A program made the translations under genes and the position numbers. DNA of 64,000 nucleotides, taken from Varanus komodoensis (taxonomy: Eukaryota > Chordata > Lepidosauria > Squamata > Varanidae). The notes beneath the pieces were generated by a model, which saw only the letters and a list, made by a program, of their open reading frames with translations, was not told where the DNA came from and made no database searches. This document shows, one piece after another, positions 56,849-64,000 of this stretch (position 1 is the first letter of the stretch; every line of letters begins with the position of its first letter). Location of the stretch: positions 12,649,601-12,713,600 of the forward strand of contig NW_025336598.1 in NCBI RefSeq assembly GCF_004798865.1, read 5' to 3'.

Positions 56849-56964
56849 CTGAGGTGGAAAGCCTGTTGTTGGACTACAGCGCCCATTGTTCCTGACCTTG
56901 GGCCTTGGGTTGATGGGGGCTGGATTACAGTCATGTTTGGAGGGCCACAGGCTCCTCACTCTTG
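56849..56964. mobile_element. hAT-type MITE
   Basis: CTGAGGTGGAAAGCCTGTTG..TTGGACTACAGCGCCCATTG, TCCTGACCTTGGGCCTTGG, GTTGATGGGGGCTGGATTAC and GGAGGGCCACAGGCTCC. This follows the squamate MITE consensus 'CAGGGGTGGGGAACCTG...TTGGACTACAACTCCCATCA...GGAGGGCCACAGGTTCCC'. One arm lost part of its inverted match. Confidence 0.8.
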
Positions 56965-57099
56965 ATTTTAAAAGGAGTCCAGCATGGCCAGGAAGAGAAG
57001 TGAACAGGCAGATACTGCTTTGATGGGATCCTCCTACGCCTTGCTTTGCCTCTGGAGACATAGATGGAGGCCGTGGTTGGAACAGGCTTTTACCAGCTT
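56965..57099. other. Spacer, nothing recognised
   Basis: Short unrecognised stretch between a MITE and a LINE fragment. Confidence 0.35.
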
Positions 57100-57275
57100 T
57101 GGCTATTTTGCATGTTCAAACATGCACTAGTAGCTTCACAGCTGGACTACTGCACTGTGTTCCTTGAAGCCTGTTTGAAACTGCAGCTGGTTCAGAATAG
57201 GGTGACTTGCCCGCTGGCCGGGATGAGTCCCCAGGGTGTCTGGATTGGGCCTGTTTCAGGCATCTTTTGACTCTG
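57100..57275 (+). mobile_element. L2/CR1-clade LINE reverse-transcriptase fragment
   Basis: Plus-strand translation FKHALVASQLDYCTVFLEAC, then LKLQLVQNRVTCPLAG, matches 'VTHALVTSRLDYCNALYVGLPLKT..LQLVQNRAARLLTG'. Open over 60 codons but ends in a stop soon after. Old. Confidence 0.78.
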
Positions 57276-58029
57276 AGGCATTCATTTCTGCTTGCTCCCT
57301 GTAAATATGGATTTGGGATTGGGGACTAAAAACAAGGGTTATCATTTTGGCAGAGTAGGGAGTGTTTACTGTGGCAGCTGGTAGGCAGGTTTCTTTTGCT
57401 GTTCTCCCACTCCCTTTAAAAATGGAAATGGGAGAATTTCCCTCCCTATTTTGGGAAGGGAGCGCATGACAGGCAGCTTAAACAAGATGCCACCCGTGGT
57501 GCATTTGTTACCACAAAGGGTGACTGAAGCATTGGATGCCATATGCTCCCCTACCGAAATACCTCTGAACTGATGTAACTCATCAGTGATCTCTGAGGCA
57601 TTCAGAGGAGAAGCAGCATGATGACCAGACCTCCATCTCCCCACCCCAAAGGCCCCTGCCACCAGGTTTTGTCCATCCAAAGCTTAAAAATATAAGCTGC
57701 TGCCACTGCTGCCTTCCACCATTTGAAAGAGGTGGAAGAGAAAGAAAACTACCCTCCAGCAACTCTGCTACCTGCCTTTCTCCTAGTGAAAATATGCCCA
57801 TATTTTTACTCCCTTCTTCAAAGCTGCAGCCTATAATACAACATGCAGAGACCCTGTGCCCTGCTTGCAAATGTGATGGTGAATTAGGGATGTTAACCAT
57901 CCCTCTAGTCACGCTTAACAGTTGCCAGCTGGCTGACAGGAACAAGTCAGTGTGATCAGTTTCACCTTTAAATTCTAAATATCCTGGAACCACGGGGCCA
58001 GAAGGTGTGCCTTCCTCTGATCTGTCCAT
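57276..58029. other. Non-coding stretch, possibly an insertion inside the LINE
   Basis: If the fragments at 57.1 and 58.03 kb belong to one LINE, this 750 bp is inserted or replaces the middle. No terminal repeats were found. Two minus-strand frames (57,366-57,680, 57,583-58,047) have no recognised motif. Confidence 0.33.
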
Positions 58030-58260
58030 CTTGCTAGGATCCGGCACTTACTGCAGGATCCGGTCAGGTCTGAGGCTTTTAAACCTTTCCATGAGACCTT
58101 GTCCTGGCTACCAGGGCCATCCAAGCAGACCTACTACAAGAAACATGGCCTGCTTCATGGTAGCACCTATCCGTGGGAATTGGCTCCTGAGAGATGCTGA
58201 CCTGCCTATTTATTTCTTGGCTTTGGGCAGTTGTTCTGAAAGTGTTTAATTAGCTTGATG
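58030..58260 (+). mobile_element. Possible LINE C-terminal fragment
   Basis: Plus-strand translation NMACFMVAPIRGNWLLRDAD and the following DLPIYFLAL could correspond to the 'AFSAVAPNLWNSLPKEVR' zone of LINE ORF2. The match is weak. Confidence 0.35.
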
Positions 58261-58589
58261 AGCTTATGCTTGTTTGATGAAAATATCATTTACTGGCTAC
58301 TATGCTGCTGGTTGTGAATGCTTTGACTTGTGTATTCTTTATTCTGATTTCACTGCAATTTTAAATTGTGTGTTTTCATATTTGAAGAACTTGGTGATGT
58401 TGTTCAATTGACATGGGGTCTGATCAGGTGTGAAGGAGTGTGTACCCCAGCCCATGGCCCTTGTTGCAGTACAGCTAAGTGTGATTGTTCCCCAGGCTAA
58501 CAATGTAATGACTCACATGTTTGCATAGAATATGCCCCAAAATTTAAGGTTTGATTGCCTTTCATTTAAACCAAAACATCTAATGTCTA
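58261..58589. other. Spacer, nothing recognised
   Basis: AT-rich with no gene or repeat identified. Confidence 0.35.
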
Positions 58590-58713
58590 CAGCAGTCTTT
58601 TTCAACCCAATTTTCCCCAAATGTGCTCAGCATCTGTACAACTCAGCATCCACAGGACAATATTTGAGGATGCTGGAAATTGTAGTGCTGGCCACCTGAA
58701 GAATATTGTGCTG
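58590..58713. mobile_element. hAT-type MITE (diverged)
   Basis: CAGCAGTCTTTTTCAACCCA at the left, then TCCACAGGACAA..GGATGCTGGAAATTGTAGTGCTGGCCACCTGAAGAA at the right. Consensus 'CAGTGTTTCTCAACC...TGGACTTCAACTCCCAGAATTC...TTGAAGTCC..CACATCTTAAAG'. Target duplication not evident. Confidence 0.6.
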
Positions 58714-60239
58714 GGAATGCAGGTCTAGGAGGATGTACAAAACAGGAAGACCACCCAAGATTGAGAATTCAAAAGCCTGATGGAACTAGCAAGATCTAAC
58801 ATGGTTAATATTACGAGATTTGAGGCAGGGAAATAACAAATTGAAGGAAAATGACATGGAAGAAAGTGTGCTTTTGATTCAAAAATACATTTTGCATTAT
58901 ATCAACAAAAATGCATGGATGTTTGGTTCTTATATTTAAGAACCATACTTGCCATGGTACTGCAAATTGGCAACCCTACCTCACAAGTTCCTGACAGCGC
59001 ATCAAATCACTAACCCCATTTCCTGTTTTGATCACACAGAGAATTTCTGCCACCATCTGCGAAATCTGGTGATGCAGAGTAGAGGTAGGAACGCATAACA
59101 TGCTGTGGTGCCAAGGAGAAGGCTACATGACCCAAAACACCGTGTGTAACATGTGTACTGGTACTAATTCCAACCTATCTTCTTGGGATTTCTAGTGCAG
59201 CACTTGACTGCTGCCAAGGTCCATCTGCCAGCACTGACTGGGAGCAAATGGCAGGGATCTATAGTTCTCGATGCTTCACTGCCTCAGGGGCTACATCTGG
59301 CTGCAAAAGGCCTGGAACCTTTTCCTGTAGCTCTTGGCTTTGCCAGGGAATTGAGGAAGGAATGAGAAATAGGAGAGATGAAAAGCCAGGTGGGCTTTTC
59401 TCTGCTCTCCAGAGGAATCTACCTGGACAAGTTCCTCAGTCAGAGACCAGGAGCATCTCTTGGAGATAGTATGGATGTGGTATGAGAGGCCTCAATTCAG
59501 AAGGACCAGGGCTGGGACTGGGGCCTTCTTGGAGTTGCTGCCTCTGGAAGTCTTCTGGCCTGGGTCATGACAAGCACTTAGTTAGCAGGATAACATTTAG
59601 AGTAAAATGGGAAAGCCTCCATTGACCTTGTGGCTTCAAGATTTGAATGAGTCTTCTAAAATGGATGATTGTGAAGTGGAAAGATTGCCTTCTGCAAACT
59701 TCATTCTCATGTCTAATTACAGCATAAGTGGCTGTTTATGTTCATGAAATGAGGCTGAAAGCTACATAAAGTCTCTTCTCGTGCCCTTTTCTGCCTCCTC
59801 CTGATGTCTCTGACAGCTTCCAGGGTCAAACAGCTTGAATAAGTCACCTGGACCTGGGAACCAGCCAGCTAATGTTAATGCACCATCAATGTGTCCAGAT
59901 AGATGGCAATCGATGGGACAAGCTAACAAAGAATAATTAGAAGCAATGCTAAAGAAAGACTCCAAATGCAGTGAATGGAGCACAATGCAGCTCATTAGTG
60001 GGCTTCAGAGGCCAGTGTCCCTTGCCCTTGGCAGAACTATGGTCCCCAGCTTCTTTTGTCCGGGCTTTGAGCCATAGGAACTGGAGGGCGGAGGCAGAAT
60101 TATTTGTACAATTCCTCTGCTGCATTTGGCAAGCATGAGCTGCTGGCACCGTGCAGCAGTTATTTGTAAAAAGGTACTCATGGATGTGATTGGCTACACT
60201 GCTCTGCTCCGTGCAGCCAATTGCAATCCACCAGAGTGT
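58714..60239. other. Non-coding stretch, nothing firm
   Basis: No gene is seen. 59,700-59,960 (AATGCACCATCAATGTGTCC, GAATAATTAGAAGC) is a further candidate conserved block by composition. Confidence 0.33.
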
Positions 60240-60360
60240 TCTCAGGTGTTTTTCATTGGCTACCCGTTGCATCTGGATGCAATTCAAGATGCTGCACTGA
60301 ATTCCACAGATGCACCCCTGGTTTATTAGCCTTTTCTTACCTGAGGGACTAATTCAAGGG
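60240..60360 (+). mobile_element. LINE fragment (HWLPV segment)
   Basis: CATTGGCTACCCGTTGCATCTGG..GCAATTCAAGATGCTG encodes HWLPVAS + .CNSRC, the decayed 'LHWLPVASRIQFKVL' core. Followed by GTTTATTAGCCTTTTCTTAC..CTGAGGGAC. Short, old. Confidence 0.6.
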
Positions 60361-61309
60361 ACTCGCTACACATTTTCTCTCAAAGTGCATGCTTTGTTTA
60401 AAAGAAAAGCCATTTTGGAGGGGGAGCTGATTTGACATGGAGGAACAGTAAGAGGAGTGCTTGAAACTTTCTCTACACACATCTCTCCCCCAAATTACCC
60501 CAGGCTGCTTGCTTCCCCACATGCCTGGATTTAAAAGGGAGGGAGGAAGTTCAACTCTCATGATGCTCTGCAAGAATGGGCAGGGGAGAAGTTTGAGACA
60601 CAGTGCCACAGTGTTCAAACTTGTAGTATTCAGCTTTTTCCTTTAGGAGCAGATAGCAACCATTCATCTATAAGAACTGGTTGGACATGGAGTCCATGTG
60701 TGCACTGTGGGACACTGCTGGGTGGGGTGTTAATCTGATCCCTCCACAAGATTAGCCTCTCTTCTAGCCAGCTTGTTCATTCCCTTGCTTTCACAAGGAT
60801 CTATTTTGCCCCATACTGGTAGCCGTAGATTCAAGGCAGCTCTTCTACCAGCATAGACTTGCCCCGCCATCAACTTTACTCTGGGCTCCATATTCCCATT
60901 ACACTATCATGCTAGAGCTGGAAGGAACATGGGCATTTAGCTTTCTTCTCCCAACCTACGAAAGACAGTTGACATTGTTCCATCACATTGCGACACAAGG
61001 ATGGGTCACTCCAATGGGCCCGTACATCCACCACACTTGGCTGCACCACTCCTCTACCACCACCAAAATTGCCGCTCTCACACCATTGATGCTACCACTG
61101 CAAAACAATGATGCAGTAACAGAAAAGCTGTTCTCTTTCAGACAAGGCACACACTCATCACACATCATATCTTCAATCAAAATGCCCTCCCTTCCAGTTG
61201 CTGCACCTCTGAATTCTGTGGTAACCACACTTCTTTTCCCACCTCTGCACCACCAGATTTCAGCAATGGTTGTACAGGGGGGTGGCAGAAAGAGCTAGGG
61301 TCTCAGGTT
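60361..61309. other. Non-coding stretch, possibly old LINE interior
   Basis: Lies between a LINE coding fragment and a LINE tail on the same strand, so it may be decayed LINE sequence, but no motif confirms it. The frame 60,909-61,298 (129 codons) is Thr/His-rich without a domain. Confidence 0.33.
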
Positions 61310-61500
61310 GCCCCTTTTTATTCTCCCAGTATTTTAATTAACTTGTTTCAGTTAGTGGGTTTATATTTTAACATTGGATGTCCGGCAACTGTTATTCTTA
61401 TTTCTATTTTTAGGATTAATTTGCTGTAAACTGTCCCGAGATGTCTAAGTATGGGATGATATAGAAAAAATTTAAATAAAGAATAATAAATAAAGAATAA
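61310..61500 (+). mobile_element. LINE 3' end
   Basis: TTTTAATTAACTTG..TTAATTTGCTGTAAACTGTCCCGAGATGTC + TAAGTATGGGATGATATAGAAAAAATTTAAATAAAGAATAATAAATAAAG is a typical LINE tail ('TTGTAAACCGCCCCGAGA...GGGCGGTATAAAAATTTAATAAATAAATAA'). Confidence 0.72.
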
Positions 61501-61795
61501 GTTGTCCAACCCTAGTCTAGCATGAGCAAGAACCAAGAAGGAGCTACTTAGGGATCTCTGAGGTCTCCAAAAACCACACCACTCTGCTTCTCCCCCATGG
61601 CTTTCCACCATGCGAATGGCGCATTTGTTCAGCTGTTTGTTCACTTATCTGTTGTGATGCTTTTCATGACTTAGATTATCGTACTATTAAGTTTTATGTT
61701 TCTACTAAAAGCCACCTCTGAAATGTAAATACTTAAAATAGTGACTTAGAGGAAATGTGCCAAAAATACTTGCTCAGGTTCCCATTCCTAGAAGT
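61501..61795. other. Spacer, nothing recognised
   Basis: No gene or repeat identified. Confidence 0.35.
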
Positions 61796-62336
61796 CATTG
61801 GGCTCACATGACACAACACCCCACTGTGGGTTGTCGTCCGTGATGGACTTTTGCGCTGTGTGAGCTCAGTCTGATTTGTATGTGGGTGAGAAGTCACCCC
61901 AGCAAACCGCGGTTATAGGATTTGTTCTGCCTACAGTTAGTGGTCATGTTGTCCAAATCCAGACAATGGACCCCACTGTGGGTAGCGGGGAATCAGCTAG
62001 CAAGCCCCATCTTGTCATAAGACTCCTGAGTGAGCACAAGTGTTAGCTACCCAAAGCAAGTTTTGTGCAGAAAGTGCTCATGAGCGAAGCCGGCTGGAGT
62101 TGGGGGTCAGACTAGATGGTCTGGGAGGCTCCTTCTGCCTCTCACAGTTTCTATGTTTCTCTGTCTGTCTGTCAATAGCTGCAGTTGCTCAACTGTGAAC
62201 ATTCAGAAAATGGAAAAACTACCAATGGCAATCCCAACCATCTGTTGCGGCTGACTGTGGATTGTTCACCCCAACAACCAGCCTAATGTGGCTTGTCACC
62301 CGGGTGGGTTGTCATCATGTATGAACGCACCCATTG
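61796..62336. mobile_element. hAT-like MITE ('GTGGGTTGTC' family) interrupted by a CR1 end
   Basis: Left end CATTGGGCTCACATGAC..CCCCACTGTGGGTTGTCGTC; right end reverse complemented CAATGGGTGCGTTCATAC..ATGATGACAACCCACC. The interior carries AGCAAACCGCGGTTATAGG and further GTGGG / TTGTC words in both orientations. I recall this inverted GGGTTGT family from lizards. About 540 bp including an inserted CR1 tail of about 85 bp. No clear 8-bp target duplication. Confidence 0.68.
62090..62173 (+). mobile_element. CR1 LINE 3' end
   Basis: GGAGTTGGGGGTCAGACTAGATGG..TCTGGGAGGCTCCTTCTGCCTCTCACAG, then TTTCTATGTTTCTCTGTCTG. This is the amniote CR1 terminus ('GGGTTGGACTAGATGACC...TCCCTTCCAACTCTATGATTCTATG'), here with a different 3'-terminal repeat ending in CTGT units. 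Inserted in the MITE. Confidence 0.8.
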
Positions 62337-62873
62337 TGTGTGGACACCACCAGGAAGCACACAAGCCCTCCATCAATATAAAACCCACCCATTGCAATTA
62401 GAGGCGTTTTGCTCACATACAAAATTGCTCAAGGGAACCTATAATTAGGTTGTTATAATCCAGCTACAAATGAGTAGAAAGGATAGATATAATTGAAAAA
62501 AGAAAGTGTTTATATATTATTGAACTCATGGATGTCCCCTTGTACAATTCGTGCATCAAAAAAGAGAGAGAAAGAACACGGAATGGCCTTACTCCATCAA
62601 TTATATCAAAGCATGTTGATTTCAGAGAGAAGGAAAATTGTTAAAATGTGAATCAAAGATGTAAAGCTTTTCATAGGTGAGGAAGATAATACATTTCCTT
62701 GTATAATGCACTTTCACGGCTCAAATGCTGACCCTACACCATCCCACCCTTTCATGTTTCATCGATAAGATTGCACTTCATCTTACCTAACTTTTGGTTG
62801 TCCTCGTTTAGCAGGAACACTCCAGATTTTCTGGTACTGGCTTCCGACAAACCATAGCCCATGTTTCTCTTAA
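62337..62873. other. Spacer, nothing recognised
   Basis: AT-rich with no gene or repeat identified. Confidence 0.35.
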
Positions 62874-63003
62874 CAGAAGCTTTCCTCAGCCGGGTGTCTG
62901 CTAAATCTGTCGGACTTCAGCTCTCATCATCCTCAGCCACTATGGCGAATATAAGACTTGTAGTCTACCACATCAGATGGTATCCACTTGCAGGATGCCA
63001 ATT
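62874..63003. mobile_element. hAT-type MITE (diverged)
   Basis: CAGAAGCTTTCCTCAGCCGG..TCGGACTTCAGCTCTCATCATCCTCAGCCACTATGGCGAATATAAGACTTGTAGTCTACCACATCAGATGG follows the MITE layout 'CAACCTGGTG..CCTCCAGATGTTTTGGACTACAACTCCCATCATCCCCAGCCA..ATGGC...GTAGTCCAA..CATCTGG'. Right end blurred. Confidence 0.72.
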
Positions 63004-63239
63004 TTTTTTGGATCACTTTTTAAATGTTGGAGTTGTGGATAGCTAAAGTAACCATACTTTAGGTTTTAGCTCCCCTCCCCAGCTCACTGGAATTTAAATC
63101 CCTGATTTGGGGATGTTTTAAAAATGCTTTTAAAATTTTTATTTCTGTTTGGCTGATAGATGTGTATTCCATAATCCACTGATATTATGGATTAACCATT
63201 ATTAGAAATGTAATAAATAAATTGTGGCTTTATGTTGTT
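63004..63239. other. Spacer, nothing recognised
   Basis: AT-rich; a short AATAAATAAATT near 63,212-63,223 could be an old tail. Confidence 0.35.
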
Positions 63240-63320
63240 TTTGTCTTTTGTCTACTGCTTTGAGTTTTCTTTGGCAGACAATGCCAAAGGGAAAGTGTAA
63301 AAGAAATAATAATTATCTTG
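63240..63320 (+). mobile_element. SINE or LINE tail remnant
   Basis: CTACTGCTTTGAGTTTTCTTTGGCAGAC, then GCCAAAGGGAAAGTGTAAAAGAAATAATAATTA resembles 'CCGCCTTGAGTCCTTTGGAG..AAAGGCGGGATATAAATAATAATAA'. Confidence 0.5.
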
Positions 63321-63589
63321 TTTGTTACTAGAGCACATGCATAAAAGTGCATGCATGGGAACATTACAGCTTTGTATAACATTTCATATGTTACAGCTGG
63401 TATGTCTAAGCTTATGGATTGGTTGATTACATTTATCTACATTTTGTAAATCAAACTGGCTTCCAAAACAGGGTACATATTCAAACTACAGCTCATGCCA
63501 CAATTAGAAATGGTAAACTCCACATTAGGAATCTGTGAGAAATTTGCTGCTGAAGCATTTTTTAAAAAAACAGATTTAGTCAACTTTGT
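63321..63589. other. Spacer, nothing recognised
   Basis: AT-rich, no gene or repeat identified. Confidence 0.35.
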
Positions 63590-63800
63590 GGGCCAGAACA
63601 AAAATGGATACATTTCAAAATGTGAATAAATTTACATCATTCAGTGGGCATATGTATCCCAAAATGTGTATGTTTTTAAAATGTGTATGTTTGTAAAGGC
63701 AAATGTTAATGCATGCCTCATGAAAAATATGAATTTAACTCTGGATTTTTCATTAAAAGAATGTGAACTCACACAGAAATGCACCTGAATGAGCCTGACT
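63590..63800 (+). repeat. AT-rich dispersed repeat, copy 3 of 3
   Basis: GGGCCAGAACAAAAATGGATACATTTCAAAATGTGAATAAATTTAC and repeated AAAATGTGTATG and CATGAAAAAT units. Starts like the copies at 3,937 and 24,031 and has the same short-period GAAAAATGTGCA character, but is more decayed. Confidence 0.4.
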
Positions 63801-64000
63801 TAAAAAAAAGAGTCTTGGTAAGATCAAGATTGACAGATCTCTCCATTCCTGGACCATATGCTACAAGGAAGTAAGAGGGAAAAAATAACCTCTGTACGAT
63901 TTGTCTATTAAGTTTCTTCTCAACATGCAGGAAACTTGGGGTAAGAACGCTAGATAGAAGGGCTTTCATTATGAGGACTGCATAATAGAAAAGCCAGGTC
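63801..64000. other. Quiet end of window
   Basis: No gene or recognised repeat; a 66-codon minus-strand frame has no known motif. Confidence 0.4.

Noticed and set aside
1-64000. Bacterial features such as operons, CRISPR arrays, ribosome binding sites
   Set aside because: Repeat content, CpG scarcity and lack of dense coding show vertebrate nuclear DNA. The evenly spaced short repeats seen are microsatellites.

Overview
The window looks like intergenic or deep intronic DNA from a squamate reptile, most likely a lizard. The evidence is the repeat content: young and old L2/CR1-clade LINEs with a conserved GC stem-loop at the 3' end, RTE/BovB ends, CR1 ends with the 'GACTAGATGG...TTTCTATG' signature, two types of tRNA-derived SINE known from lizards, and many short hAT-type inverted-repeat elements built around 'TTGGACTACAACTCCCATCAT'-like cores. 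The group is inferred from remembered repeat families, not from a search.

No host protein-coding gene could be supported. Nearly all open frames are short chance frames. The best retrotransposon frames are the reverse-transcriptase C-terminus of a LINE at 29,074-29,850 (minus), a shorter copy at 37,356-37,605 (minus) and the BovB C-terminus at 11,570-11,797 (minus). The longest frame, 334 codons at 52,678-53,682 (minus), runs through a SINE and is rejected as a gene. One weak host-exon candidate, a signal-peptide-like frame with a good start context and a possible splice donor, lies at 35,462-35,593 (plus).

Layout. 0-9 kb: a young L2 end, two decayed LINE endonuclease regions (4.3-4.7 and 7.0-7.7 kb), an AT-rich dispersed repeat and otherwise quiet DNA. 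9-25 kb: mixed SINE, MITE, CR1, BovB and L2 fossils between quiet stretches, with a hAT-like element inserted in a SINE at 23.1 kb. 25.25-25.59 kb: a very GC- and CpG-rich element with a large internal hairpin, unlike its AT-rich surroundings. 28.5-30.3 kb: what looks like one LTR fossil split by a young 5'-truncated L2. 33-42 kb: several LINE fragments, a nearly perfect hAT-type MITE with an exact 8-bp target duplication (40.6 kb) and a second young L2 end. 42-54 kb: old LINE tails, three SINEs, a GGGAA pentamer array and a pair of related unclassified repeats. 54-64 kb: MITEs, LINE pieces and a MITE interrupted by a CR1 end.

Several quiet stretches with few recognised repeats and many homeobox- or octamer-like words (about 8.2-8.5, 10.2-10.5, 18.8-19.1, 20.45-20.6, 49.0-49.4, 54.6-54.8 kb) are the best places to test for conserved non-coding regulatory DNA. 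I found no previously undescribed biological system that the sequence alone can establish.
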